NCBI GenBank assembly: GCA_902766735.1
Contig: CACXEU010000099.1
Coordinates: 22,870 to 86,869 of the forward strand
From: an uncultured Lachnospiraceae bacterium
Lineage (GTDB): Bacteria > Bacillota > Clostridia > Lachnospirales > Lachnospiraceae
Reading direction: 5' to 3'
Length of the DNA: 64,000 nucleotides
A program made the position numbers and the translations under genes. Below the pieces are notes generated by a model. That model made no database searches and had not been told where the DNA came from. It saw nothing but the letters and a program-made list of their open reading frames with translations. Below are positions 43,564 through 52,252 of this stretch, in pieces. Every line of letters begins with the position of its first letter. Position 1 is the first letter of the stretch.

Positions 43564-44412
43564 ATGGAAAAGGTACAGATTGAAAAAGATACCCTTGAGG
43601 AGCAGATGGTTATTCCTCTTTTTAGAAAAAAAATGTGTATTGAAAAATTTCCTCATTTATTTCGTGATGACTACGCGATGGAACTTCTTACCAGATTTGA
43701 ATATGATTCCAAGGAAGTCGAGCAAAGTGAAACAGGAAAGATGCAGCAGTTTGAAACTTTAGAGGCTGCACAGCGTCAGAATGATATTGAAGCAGAAATT
43801 TTAGAATATTTAGCAGAATATCCGGATGCAGCAGTGGTAAATATTGGTTGTGGGTTAGATCAGACTGCGGAAAAGTGCGATAATGGAAGGTGCAAAATTT
43901 ATAATTTAGATGCACCGGATAAAATGGAATTTAGAAACAAATTAATTCCGGAAACAGACCGAATTACAAATTTAGACTATGATATTACAGATCAGGAATG
44001 GTTCGATGAAATTGATGTAGAAAATGGAGTGATTTTTTTCGCATCAGGCGTATTTAGTTATATGAAGAGAGAAGAAATTAAAAAACTCTTTAATGCCATG
44101 GCACTGAGATTTCCGGGAGGAAGACTTGTTTTCGACAGTATGGGAAAAGTTGCAGCAAAAATGAGACTGAAAGATTGGATTAAGGAAAATAATATTGAGA
44201 ATATTGAGAGTCTCTTTACTGTGGACGAAACCCGTTGGGACATCAGACCATGGATTAAAAATTCTAAAATCAGTGAAAAAGGCTATATGAAGAAATATAG
44301 TGAAATCAAGGATGAGACGATTCCAAAGAGCTATCGTTTTTATGCAAAATTAGCAGATAAAGTTTACAAAATGAAAATTGTCAGATTAGATTTTTCAAGT
44401 AAGAGAAATTAA
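43564..44412 (+). CDS. LCM-family (TcmP-like) SAM-dependent methyltransferase
   Basis: 282 residues, start after AAGGAGCAGGAGG. The class I SAM site has the LCM-family form VVNIGCGLDQTAEK, followed by IYNLDAPD, TNLDYDITDQEW and VIFFASGVFSYMKREEI. The family methylates carboxyl or hydroxyl groups (leucine carboxyl methyltransferase, polyketide O-methyltransferases). Single gene with its own terminator; no biosynthetic neighbours, so the substrate is unknown. Confidence 0.85.
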   Translation: MEKVQIEKDTLEEQMVIPLFRKKMCIEKFPHLFRDDYAMELLTRFEYDSKEVEQSETGKMQQFETLEAAQRQNDIEAEILEYLAEYPDAAVVNIGCGLDQTAEKCDNGRCKIYNLDAPDKMEFRNKLIPETDRITNLDYDITDQEWFDEIDVENGVIFFASGVFSYMKREEIKKLFNAMALRFPGGRLVFDSMGKVAAKMRLKDWIKENNIENIESLFTVDETRWDIRPWIKNSKISEKGYMKKYSEIKDETIPKSYRFYAKLADKVYKMKIVRLDFSSKRN

Positions 44413-44414
44413 AA

Positions 44415-44446
44415 AAGGCTGCTGTGCTTAAGCGCAGCAGTTTTTC
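44415..44446 (+). terminator. Terminator after the methyltransferase gene
   Basis: CTGCTGTGC pairs with GCGCAGCAG (one G-U) around TTAA, then TTTTTCTTT. Confidence 0.9.
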
Positions 44447-44459
44447 TTTATTGCAAATA

Positions 44460-44530
44460 TGAAAATAGTTTTCAAATTCGTATTGACAAGGTGTTACAGG
44501 TTCGGTATAATTTGATAATGATTTTCAAAT
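44460..44530 (+). promoter_or_regulatory. Promoter of the zinc-type ABC operon between two Fur-family boxes
   Basis: Perfect TTGACA (44483) and TATAAT (44506) with a 17-base spacer. Upstream box TGAAAATAGTTTTCA (44460-44474) and downstream box TGATAATGATTTTCA (44513-44527) are both 7-1-7 palindromes with one mismatched pair each; the second extends to 10-1-10 (44510-44530). Boxes of this shape are bound by Fur, Zur or PerR. With a zinc-type transporter downstream, Zur is the likeliest repressor. The second box covers the transcription start. Confidence 0.82.
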
Positions 44531-44548
44531 TCAAACTGGGAGGAACAT

Positions 44549-45511
44549 ATGAAGCGAATTGTAAGTGTAGCTTTGGCAATAATCATAGTATTGGGATTAA
44601 CTGCCTGTGGAGGAAGTAATAAAAAGGACGGTGGAAAAATTAGTATTGTGACCACCATTTTCCCGGAATATGACTGGGTGAAAGAAGTGGTAGGTGAGAA
44701 TAATGATTCTGTGGAAATCACAATGCTTTTAGATAATGGAGTGGATCTTCACAGTTATCAGCCTACTGCAGAAGATATTATGAAAGTGGCATCCTGCGAC
44801 GTGTTCATCTATGTAGGTGGCGAATCCGATGGATGGGTGGAAGATGCCTTAAAAGAATCTGTAAATAAAGATATGAAAGTAATTAATTTAATGGATTCCT
44901 TAAAAGGACAGGTGAAGGAAGAAGAAGTCGTTGAGGGAATGCAGGAGGAAGAAGAGGAGGCAGAGGAAGGACCGGAATATGATGAACACGTCTGGCTTTC
45001 TTTGAAAAATACGAAAATTCTCGTACAGAAGATTTCTGATACATTAGGACAGATGGATTCGGCACATAAAGATGAGTATCAGAAGAATGCAGCGGATTAT
45101 ATTGGTAAATTAGAAGATTTAGATGTACAATATAAAGACGTGGTTGATCAGAGTGAAAAGAAAACAGTTCTCTTTGCAGATAGATTTCCTTTCCGATATC
45201 TGGTTGACGATTATGGTGTTTCTTATTATGCTGCATTTGTAGGATGTAGTGCAGAAACAGAAGCCAGCTTTGAAACCGTTGTATTTCTGGCAAAGAAAAT
45301 GGATGAGTTAAATCTTGGAACCATATTAACCATTGATGGTTCTGATCAGAAGATTGCAAAGACTGTTGTGGAAAACACGAAATTGAAAAATCAATCCATT
45401 CGGTCAATGAATTCCATGCAGGGAATCACATCGAAAGATGTTCAAAACGGTGTTACCTATTTAAAGGTTATGGAAGATAATTTAAAGGTTTTAGAGCAGG
45501 CATTAAAATAA
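44549..45511 (+). CDS. Zinc-type (cluster 9) ABC transporter binding lipoprotein
   Basis: 320 residues; lipoprotein signal with lipobox LTAC (Cys20). Cluster 9 binding protein for Zn2+ or Mn2+: IVTTIFPEYDWVKEVVG, metal His in NGVDLHSYQPTAEDI, second His in EYDEHVWLSLKN. The usual His-rich loop between them is replaced by an acidic one, EEEVVEGMQEEEEEAEEGPE. Where ZnuA proteins have a third His (SHDAFGY-like), this has LFADRFPFRYLVDDYG, so metal coordination differs. First gene of the operon, 18 bases before the permease. Confidence 0.88.
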   Translation: MKRIVSVALAIIIVLGLTACGGSNKKDGGKISIVTTIFPEYDWVKEVVGENNDSVEITMLLDNGVDLHSYQPTAEDIMKVASCDVFIYVGGESDGWVEDALKESVNKDMKVINLMDSLKGQVKEEEVVEGMQEEEEEAEEGPEYDEHVWLSLKNTKILVQKISDTLGQMDSAHKDEYQKNAADYIGKLEDLDVQYKDVVDQSEKKTVLFADRFPFRYLVDDYGVSYYAAFVGCSAETEASFETVVFLAKKMDELNLGTILTIDGSDQKIAKTVVENTKLKNQSIRSMNSMQGITSKDVQNGVTYLKVMEDNLKVLEQALK

Positions 45512-45529
45512 TGAATTGAGGTAGAAAAC

Positions 45530-46369
45530 ATGTTTGACAAGTTATTATTTTATTTTGAATATCCTTTTGTACGATACGCCTTAATTGTTGGGGTATTAAT
45601 CGCCCTTTGCTCTTCCTTATTGGGAGTAACTTTGGTATTGAAGCGGTTTTCGTTTATTGGCGACGGATTATCTCATGTAGCATTTGGTGCCATGGCAATT
45701 TCTGCAGTCATCGGTTTGGCTGACGATATGCTTTTGGTCCTGCCGATTACGGTAATTTGTGCGGTTCTATTACTATGGACAGGGCAAAATGCAAAGATTA
45801 AGGGAGACGCAGCAGTGGCAATGATTTCTGTGGGAGCATTGGCCATTGGATATTTATTAATGAATCTGTTTTCTACTTCAGCAAACATTTCCGGAGATGT
45901 GTGTTCCACCTTATTTGGTTCTACCTCCATCTTAACATTGCGACAGTCGGAAGTTTTTCTGTGTATCGGCTTGTCTGTTTTAGTGGTAGCGTTCTTTGTG
46001 ATTTTTTACAATCGTATTTTCGCTGTCACTTTTGATGAGAATTTTTCTAAGGCAATTGGAACGAAGGTGAATGCCTTTAATCTGTTAATTGCCATTATTA
46101 TTGCAGTAATTATTGTATTGGCTATGAATCTGGTAGGGTCGTTACTGGTATCCGCATTGATTATTTTCCCTGCCCTTTCAGCCATGAGAATATTTAAAAG
46201 TTTCTTATCAGTGACAGTATGCTCGGCGGTATTGTCCATTATTTGTTCTGTGGCGGGAATCTTAGGCTCCATTCTTTATGGAACACCGGTAGGTTCCACG
46301 ATTGTTGCCATTGACATTCTGGCATTTCTCGTTTGCTGTATTATTGGTAAAGTAGGAGGTCGCTCCTGA
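45530..46369 (+). CDS. znuB: Zinc-type ABC transporter permease
   Basis: 279 residues with eight or so membrane segments, ABC-3 family: FVRYALIVGVLIALCSSLLGVTLVLKRFSFIGDGLSHVAFGA-type N terminus (read in parts), GDVCSTLFGSTSIL, and AIGTKVNAFNLLIA near the ATPase-contact loop. It directly follows the binding protein and overlaps the next gene by one base (TGATG). The partner ATPase gene normally found here is absent from the whole window. Confidence 0.92.
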   Translation: MFDKLLFYFEYPFVRYALIVGVLIALCSSLLGVTLVLKRFSFIGDGLSHVAFGAMAISAVIGLADDMLLVLPITVICAVLLLWTGQNAKIKGDAAVAMISVGALAIGYLLMNLFSTSANISGDVCSTLFGSTSILTLRQSEVFLCIGLSVLVVAFFVIFYNRIFAVTFDENFSKAIGTKVNAFNLLIAIIIAVIIVLAMNLVGSLLVSALIIFPALSAMRIFKSFLSVTVCSAVLSIICSVAGILGSILYGTPVGSTIVAIDILAFLVCCIIGKVGGRS

Positions 46370-46875
46370 TGAAGAAAAGTTTGGCTGCAGTGATTTGTGG
46401 TGTGTTACTTTTTAGCGGTTGTGGAAAAGGAAATGAATACATTGAGAAGGAAATTGCAAAACAAGAAGGAAAGACCTCGGAATCAATTGTAATTGAAGAA
46501 ACTACCGGGGCTGACATTGAAGATATCCGTGAAACGACGGTGATTGGAGATAGCATTGATTTAACCCAGATGTCTTCCACCATGGTGTATTCTCAGGTGA
46601 ATGATATTGTGATGTATCCGGATGAATACATTGGCAAGGAAATCATTATGGACGGAATTAACGGAATCTATAAGGAAGAAGTTTCCGGCAAGGTTTATTA
46701 TTCCTGTGTGATTCAGGATGCTACTGCGTGCTGTGCTCAGGGCATTGAGTTTCAGTTAAAGAAAGGGATGAAGTATCCGAACGACGGAGACGAGATTAAA
46801 GTTCGCGGCATCTTTGAAGTCTATGAGGAAGGTGGCTATTCGTTCTGTCGGTTGAAAAATGCTACATTAGAGTAA
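46369..46875 (+). CDS. Lipoprotein linked to the zinc operon, OB-like domain
   Basis: 168 residues; start ATG overlaps the permease stop by one base. Lipobox FSGC (Cys18), then a ~45-residue flexible region, then SQVNDIVMYPDEYIGKEIIMDG...YYSCVIQDATACCAQGIEF...GDEIKVRGIFEVYEEGGYSFCRLKN. The C-terminal part resembles the DUF1980/YcgQ-type domains often coupled to zinc acquisition genes, including a CC pair. Translational coupling argues for a role with the transporter, perhaps passing metal; that is inference. Confidence 0.72.
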   Translation: MKKSLAAVICGVLLFSGCGKGNEYIEKEIAKQEGKTSESIVIEETTGADIEDIRETTVIGDSIDLTQMSSTMVYSQVNDIVMYPDEYIGKEIIMDGINGIYKEEVSGKVYYSCVIQDATACCAQGIEFQLKKGMKYPNDGDEIKVRGIFEVYEEGGYSFCRLKNATLE

Positions 46876-46901
46876 GGAATCTACGATGAATCAAGGGGTT
46901 C

Positions 46902-46930
46902 TTGCATTATCGGAAGAATGTGTGTATACT
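46902..46930 (+). promoter_or_regulatory. Probable promoter upstream of the symporter leader
   Basis: TTGCAT, 17-base spacer, TATACT. If used, transcription starts near 46937 and runs through the terminator at 46965 before reaching the symporter gene. Confidence 0.45.
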
Positions 46931-46964
46931 TAATTTAGTAGATGTGATAGAAATATGTCAAAAA

Positions 46965-47000
46965 TGTGCCGGTGTCTACTACACTGGCATTCTTTTTTTT
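46965..47000 (+). terminator. Terminator between the zinc operon and the symporter
   Basis: TGCCGGTGT pairs with ACACTGGCA (one G-U) around CTACT, then TTCTTTTTTTT. It ends the zinc operon; given the promoter at 46902 it could also act as an attenuator of the symporter gene. Confidence 0.85.
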
Positions 47001-47030
47001 AGAGATTAGAGAATACATCATTGGGAGGTT

Positions 47031-48422
47031 ATGATGAAAGAGAAGAGAAATTCCTTTTCAGGAACATTGGGATTTATCCTTTCTGCGGCAGGAAGTGCAG
47101 TGGGATTAGGAAATATTTGGAGGTTCCCTTATCTGGCTGCAAAAGATGGTGGTGGCGTCTTTTTGAGTGTTTATATTATTCTTGCATTGAGCTTTGGATT
47201 TACACTTTTGGTAACGGAAGTGGCAATTGGAAGAAAAACGAAGCAGAGTTCCCTGACGGCTTACGGAAAGATAGATAAAAGATTTAAGATTGTGGGATTA
47301 TTTTCGGCCATCGTTCCGTTTATGATTTTGCCGTATTACTGCATTATTGGCGGTTGGGTATTGAAATATGCTGTGGCGTTTACGACAGGAAAAGGTGCTC
47401 AGACAGCTGGAGACAAATATTTTGGTGGATTTATTACCCAACAGTATACACCAATTATCTTTAACGCGATTTTCTTGATTGGTACAGCAGTTGTTGTCTT
47501 TCGTGGTGTTGACAAAGGAATTGAAATTATGTCGAAGATTCTGATGCCGATTCTTTTCTTCTTAGTCATTGGCATTGCCATTTTTAGTGTTTTCATAAAG
47601 GATCCGGAAAGTGGAAGAACCGGCATACAGGGATTAAAGGTATTCTTAATTCCTGACTTTGAGGGGCTGACTTTGAAAGGCTTCTTTATGATTGTTATGG
47701 ATGCCATGGGACAGCTTTTTTATAGTATCAGTGTAGCCATGGGAATTATGGTTACTTATGGTTCATACGTTAAGGAAGAACATAATCTGATGGGGGCCGT
47801 AAACCAGATTGAAATCTTTGATACCATCGTGGCAATCCTTGCAGGGGTCATGATCATCCCGGCAGTTTATGTATTTATGGGAACCGAGGGAATGACAGCC
47901 GGACCGGGTCTGATGTTTATCGCAATCCCAAAAGTTTTTAAAGAGATGGGAACAGCAGGACAGATTGTGGGAGCACTGTTCTTTATCATGGTTTTGTTTG
48001 CTGCCTTAACCAGTTCTGTTTCGGTTTTGGAAGCTGTAGTTGCCAGCCTGATGGACAAGTTTAAGATTTCCAGAAGAAAAGCCACAATCATTGAGACAAC
48101 TATGGCTTTAGTGATTGGTGTCGTGATTTGTCTGGGATACAATCTTCTGTATTTTGAAGCAAAACTTCCAAATACACCGCAAGGTGGAAGTGCCCAGATT
48201 TTAGATATTTTTGATTACATTTCAAACAATGTGCTGATGCCAATCGTTGCCATTGGAACCTGTATCTTAATCGGCTGGGTTGCCAAGCCGAAATATGTTA
48301 TTGATGAAGTTACCCGAAATGGAGAAAAGTTCGGTAGAAAAGGTCTTTACATTGCTATGGTTAAGATTGTTGCGCCGATTTTACTTGTATTTTTATTACT
48401 GGGAGCCTTTGGAATTATATAG
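47031..48422 (+). CDS. Neurotransmitter:sodium symporter family transporter
   Basis: 463 residues, 11-12 membrane segments, LeuT fold. The hallmark helix 1 GSAVGLGNIWRFPYLAAKDGGG (read in two halves) carries the Na+/substrate unwound region; GRTGIQGLKVFLIPDF lies in extracellular loop 4-like region. Bacterial members co-transport amino acids or indole with Na+. The start could be ATG 47031 or ATG 47034; the second is better spaced from GGGAGG. Substrate not predictable. Confidence 0.93.
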   Translation: MMKEKRNSFSGTLGFILSAAGSAVGLGNIWRFPYLAAKDGGGVFLSVYIILALSFGFTLLVTEVAIGRKTKQSSLTAYGKIDKRFKIVGLFSAIVPFMILPYYCIIGGWVLKYAVAFTTGKGAQTAGDKYFGGFITQQYTPIIFNAIFLIGTAVVVFRGVDKGIEIMSKILMPILFFLVIGIAIFSVFIKDPESGRTGIQGLKVFLIPDFEGLTLKGFFMIVMDAMGQLFYSISVAMGIMVTYGSYVKEEHNLMGAVNQIEIFDTIVAILAGVMIIPAVYVFMGTEGMTAGPGLMFIAIPKVFKEMGTAGQIVGALFFIMVLFAALTSSVSVLEAVVASLMDKFKISRRKATIIETTMALVIGVVICLGYNLLYFEAKLPNTPQGGSAQILDIFDYISNNVLMPIVAIGTCILIGWVAKPKYVIDEVTRNGEKFGRKGLYIAMVKIVAPILLVFLLLGAFGII

Positions 48423-48483
48423 ACAAAATTCTCTAAAGATGTCATACTATTGTATTAGGAGACATCGTGTGGGATGTTTAATC

Positions 48484-48518
48484 TTTACGCCTTGTTTTTA
48501 CAGGGCGTAAAATTTTTT
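48484..48518 (+). terminator. Terminator between the symporter gene and proA
   Basis: TTTACGCCTTG pairs with CAGGGCGTAAA (one G-U), then ATTTTTT. It ends only 16 bases before the proA start codon, so it either terminates the symporter message or attenuates proA. An inverted repeat GATGTC/GACATC (48438-48465) lies just upstream. Confidence 0.8.
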
Positions 48519-48534
48519 AGTGAGGTATTTAATT

Positions 48535-49812
48535 ATGAATATTAGAGAAGAAGCACATCAGATGAAATTAATTTCTCCAAAGCTTGCCGCTAGCAGCAAT
48601 GAGGAGAGAAATAATGCATTAAGAATGGTGGCAAAAGCCCTGGAAGCAAAGAAGGATGAAATCTTTGCGGCAAATCAGGTGGACTTAAAAAATGCGAAGG
48701 AAAATGGTATTTCTGATGCCGTTTATAAACGATTAAAATTCGATGAAGGAAAATTAAAATCTGTATTGGAAGGAATCGAGCAGTTGACCAGTCTGGAAGA
48801 TCCGGTAGGAAAGGTAATTTTCGAACGTGATCTGGACGAAGGTTTGACATTAAAGAGAATTTCCTGCCCAATCGGTGTGATTGGCGTAATTTTCGAGGCA
48901 CGTCCGGATGCATTGGTTCAGATTTCTTCTTTATGTATTAAGAGTGGAAACTGTGCCATCTTAAAGGGTGGAAAGGAGACTGTTACGACCAATAAGGTTC
49001 TTTTCCAGATCATTAATAAAAGTGTTATCGAAGCAGGATTACCAAAGGGTTGTCTTCTTCAGGCAGAACTTCACAATGAAATTGATGAACTGTTACAGTG
49101 TGAAAAGGATGTGGACTTATTGATTCCACGTGGTTCCAATGCATTTGTTCAGTACATCATGAACAATACAAAAATTCCGGTTATGGGACATGCAGATGGA
49201 ATCTGCCATGTTTATGTGGACAAGGATGCTGATTTTGAAAAGGCAGTGCCAATTGTTGTGGATGCGAAGATTCAGTACACCGCAGCTTGTAACGCGGTGG
49301 AAACATTACTGGTAAATCGTGAGATTGCAGATGAATTCTTGCCAAAGGTTGCGCAGGCTCTGAAGGATGCAGGGGTAAAACTTCGTGGAACGAAGGAAGT
49401 TACCGGATACATTGCAGCGGAAGAAATGGGAGAAGAGGAATTTAATACAGAATATCTGGAATTAGTTCTTTCTGTAAAATTAGTAGATGATGTGGAAGAA
49501 GCAGTAGACCACATTAATCGTTTTGGCTCTCATCATACCGATGCCATTGTGACTGAAAATCAGGAAACCGCAGAATACTTTATGCAGATGGTGGACTCTG
49601 CAGGGGTTTATCAGAATTGTTCCACAAGATTTGCAGACGGTTTCCGTTATGGATTCGGGGCAGAAGTGGGAATCAGTACCAGTAAGATTCATGCCAGAGG
49701 ACCGGTAGGTCTGGAAGGCTTAATGACTTATAAATATAAGCTTTACGGAAGTGGACAGATTGTAGACGATTACGCTACAGGAAAGAAGAGCTTCCATTTC
49801 AAGGATAAATAG
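48535..49812 (+). CDS. proA: Gamma-glutamyl phosphate reductase
   Basis: 425 residues from the ATG at 48535, with GTGAGG upstream; the GTG at 48520 lies in that site. NADPH-dependent reduction of gamma-glutamyl phosphate to glutamate semialdehyde in proline synthesis. Visible: ISCPIGVIGVIFEARPDALVQ-type segment, KSGNCAILKGGKE, catalytic Cys252 in QYTAACNAVETLLV, and GRFADGFRYGFGAEVGIS-like CSTRFADGFRYGFGAEVGIS. proB is not adjacent, unlike many Firmicutes. Confidence 0.96.
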   Translation: MNIREEAHQMKLISPKLAASSNEERNNALRMVAKALEAKKDEIFAANQVDLKNAKENGISDAVYKRLKFDEGKLKSVLEGIEQLTSLEDPVGKVIFERDLDEGLTLKRISCPIGVIGVIFEARPDALVQISSLCIKSGNCAILKGGKETVTTNKVLFQIINKSVIEAGLPKGCLLQAELHNEIDELLQCEKDVDLLIPRGSNAFVQYIMNNTKIPVMGHADGICHVYVDKDADFEKAVPIVVDAKIQYTAACNAVETLLVNREIADEFLPKVAQALKDAGVKLRGTKEVTGYIAAEEMGEEEFNTEYLELVLSVKLVDDVEEAVDHINRFGSHHTDAIVTENQETAEYFMQMVDSAGVYQNCSTRFADGFRYGFGAEVGISTSKIHARGPVGLEGLMTYKYKLYGSGQIVDDYATGKKSFHFKDK

Positions 49813-49829
49813 GAACGAGGAGTTGGCGT

Positions 49830-52139
49830 ATGGAACAGAAAAGACCGTTAAGCCGGAAGCGTTTTGACTCCGGGGAAAGTGCCAAAGTATCCAAGCGGGG
49901 AGAAGGTCTGGGAACCGGACCGGTTGGACAAAGAAAAAGTAGTAATTCCGGTCAGGGAAGCGGAAGGAGAATTACCCGCGCAGGTGCAGCAGCCGGCGGT
50001 GGTGGAATCAGTATCATTGCAATTATTTTTCTGTTAGTTCAGATGTTTGGTGGCTCTATGGGAGGCGACTCGCCATTGTCCAGCTTAGGGAACATGACGT
50101 CCCTTTCAGGTAGTTATGGTGGAAGCAATGCCAGCATGAGTGCCGTGGATACTTCCGTTGCCAGTGGCAGTAGAGAAAAAAGAACTGTTATTAAAGGCAA
50201 TGGTCAGGATACCCACACGATTATGGTTTACATGTGCGGAACGGATTTGGAATCAAAAAGCGGTATGGCTAGCAATGATTTAGCAGAAATGGCAGCAGCA
50301 ACTCTTTCTGAGGATGTAAATGTGATTGTTTATACCGGAGGCTGTAACAAGTGGAAATCCGGAATCAGTAACAAGACAAATCAGATTTATCAGATTAAGA
50401 ATGGAAAGATGAAGTGTCTGGTGGAAAGTGATGGAAACAAATCTATGGTAGATTCTGCCACATTGACTTCCTTTATCAAATATTGTAGCGAGAAGTTTCC
50501 GGCAAACAGAAAGAGCCTGATCTTTTGGGATCATGGCGGCGGTTCCGTGACGGGATTCGGTTATGATGAGAAAAATGGAAAAGGATCATCCATGACTCTT
50601 TCTAAAATCAATACAGCGTTAAAGAGCGCAGGGACTACCTTTGATTTCATTGGATTCGATGCCTGCCTGATGGCAACGGCTGAAACGGCGTTGATGATGA
50701 ATAACTATGCAGATTATCTCATTGCATCTGAGGAAACAGAACCGGGAATTGGTTGGTATTATACCAATTGGCTCACAAAACTTTCCAAGGATCCTTCTGC
50801 GGAGACAATATCCATTGGAAAGAATATTATTGATGATTATACGGACCAGTGCCAGAAGAAGTGTCCGGGACAGAAAACCACATTGTCCATTGTGGACCTG
50901 GCAGAATTTTCCAACACTGTGCCGTCTGCATTAAAGAACTTCTCAAACTCCGTTAGTGAAAAGATTACTGCAAAGCAGTATGCTGAGATTTCGGATGCAA
51001 GAAATTCCACGCGAGAGTTTGCACAGCGTTCCAAGATTGACCAGATTGACTTGGCCGATATGGCAGACCATGTGGGAAATGCAGAAGGGAAGGCGTTAAG
51101 TAAAGCGGTTAAGGGAGCAGTAAAATATAACCGTACTTCCTCTAACATGACCAATTCCTATGGAGTGTCTATTTACTTCCCATATAAGAAAACCTCTTAT
51201 GTGGATAAGGCATGCCAGAATTATGAAGCCATTGGAATGGACAGCGAATACAGCAGATGCATTAGGCAGTTCGCGGCTGTAGAAACCACAGGACAGGTTT
51301 CCTCAGGTGGAAGCAACTCACCACTAGGTTCCCTTTTAGGAAATGCTCCATCGGATGGTTCCTTTGATGTGGGTTCCATCATTGGGATGCTTTCTGGATT
51401 TTCCGGTGGCGCCCGAGATATTTCCATCAAGGGATTAAATAGCGGAAACATTCAGTTCTTAACAGACAGTGGATTGACAGAGAATGAATTAGCTACTATT
51501 GTTTCTGAAAATCATTTGAAGGATTCCGATTTCCATTTTCAGAATAAAGATGGAGAGAAGGTCTTACATTTAAGCGAAGCACAGTGGAAACTGGTTCATT
51601 CCGCAGACCAGAACATGTTCGTATGGGACGGTTCCGGATATATGGATTTGGGACTGGATAATGTGTTTGATTTTACAAAAGATGGTGATATGATTGCCTT
51701 TACAGAAAAGACGTGGCTGGGAATCAACGGACAGCCGGTGGCATATTATCATACAGATACCACAGAGGAAGAAGATCATTACACCATCACCGGTTATGTT
51801 CCGGCATACCTCAATGGAGTGCGTGTAAAATTGATTCTCATTTTTGACAATGAGCATGAAAAAGGATATGTGGCAGGTGCCGAACCGGTATATGCCCAGA
51901 ACGAAACTGATGCAGTAGCAAAGAACATCACAGAAATTAAGGACGGAGACAAGATTGATTTCATTTGTGATTACTATAATGAAGACGGAACCTATCAGGA
52001 CAGTTATTATTTAGGAGAACCGTTAACCGTAGATGGCGAACTGAAGATTGCCAATGTAAAACTGGAAAACGAGAAGGTTGTGGTGTCTTATAAGTTTACG
52101 GATATTTACAATAATGAATATTGGGCAAAGGTGCAATAA
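49830..52139 (+). CDS. Clostripain-family (C11) cysteine peptidase, membrane-anchored
   Basis: 769 residues, 17 bases after proA. A basic, Gly/Ser-rich N terminus, one membrane segment about 57-75, a low-complexity Ser/Gly stretch, then the C11 caspase-like fold: TIMVYMCGTDLESKSGMASND, catalytic His235 in IFWDHGGGS, catalytic Cys279 in GFDACLMATAE. After ~480 comes a Gly/Ser linker and a beta-rich C-terminal region (about 530-769) of unknown role. C11 enzymes cleave after Arg or Lys and often self-process. Type II topology places the catalytic domain outside; substrates unknown. Confidence 0.9.
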   Translation: MEQKRPLSRKRFDSGESAKVSKRGEGLGTGPVGQRKSSNSGQGSGRRITRAGAAAGGGGISIIAIIFLLVQMFGGSMGGDSPLSSLGNMTSLSGSYGGSNASMSAVDTSVASGSREKRTVIKGNGQDTHTIMVYMCGTDLESKSGMASNDLAEMAAATLSEDVNVIVYTGGCNKWKSGISNKTNQIYQIKNGKMKCLVESDGNKSMVDSATLTSFIKYCSEKFPANRKSLIFWDHGGGSVTGFGYDEKNGKGSSMTLSKINTALKSAGTTFDFIGFDACLMATAETALMMNNYADYLIASEETEPGIGWYYTNWLTKLSKDPSAETISIGKNIIDDYTDQCQKKCPGQKTTLSIVDLAEFSNTVPSALKNFSNSVSEKITAKQYAEISDARNSTREFAQRSKIDQIDLADMADHVGNAEGKALSKAVKGAVKYNRTSSNMTNSYGVSIYFPYKKTSYVDKACQNYEAIGMDSEYSRCIRQFAAVETTGQVSSGGSNSPLGSLLGNAPSDGSFDVGSIIGMLSGFSGGARDISIKGLNSGNIQFLTDSGLTENELATIVSENHLKDSDFHFQNKDGEKVLHLSEAQWKLVHSADQNMFVWDGSGYMDLGLDNVFDFTKDGDMIAFTEKTWLGINGQPVAYYHTDTTEEEDHYTITGYVPAYLNGVRVKLILIFDNEHEKGYVAGAEPVYAQNETDAVAKNITEIKDGDKIDFICDYYNEDGTYQDSYYLGEPLTVDGELKIANVKLENEKVVVSYKFTDIYNNEYWAKVQ

Positions 52140-52188
52140 GCCTTGAAACAGAAAACGATCTGAGGATAAGTGTCTTTAAAAAATCCTC

Positions 52189-52252
52189 TTGACGAATAAA
52201 ATAAAATATCATAGAATAAGAAATGGGTTAGCAGAAACTAACCCATTTCTTA
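52189..52252 (+). promoter_or_regulatory. feo operon promoter overlapped by a perfect 15-bp palindrome
   Basis: TTGACG (52189), 17-base spacer, TAGAAT (52212). A perfect inverted repeat, 15 bases each side of CAGAAA (52217-52231 and 52238-52252), starts inside the -10 and covers the transcription start. Its core GGGTTAG...CTAACCC holds the half-site GGTTAG known from DtxR/IdeR boxes, with a wider gap; another GGTTAG lies at 52261. An AAAAACTA/TAGTTTTT hairpin (52288-52311) follows before feoA. Iron-dependent repression is inference. Confidence 0.6.

Noticed and set aside
44883..45407. 174-codon minus-strand frame opposite the zinc-binding lipoprotein gene
   Set aside because: Composition reflects the acidic GAA/GAG stretch on the coding strand; no start signals, and the plus-strand gene is clear.
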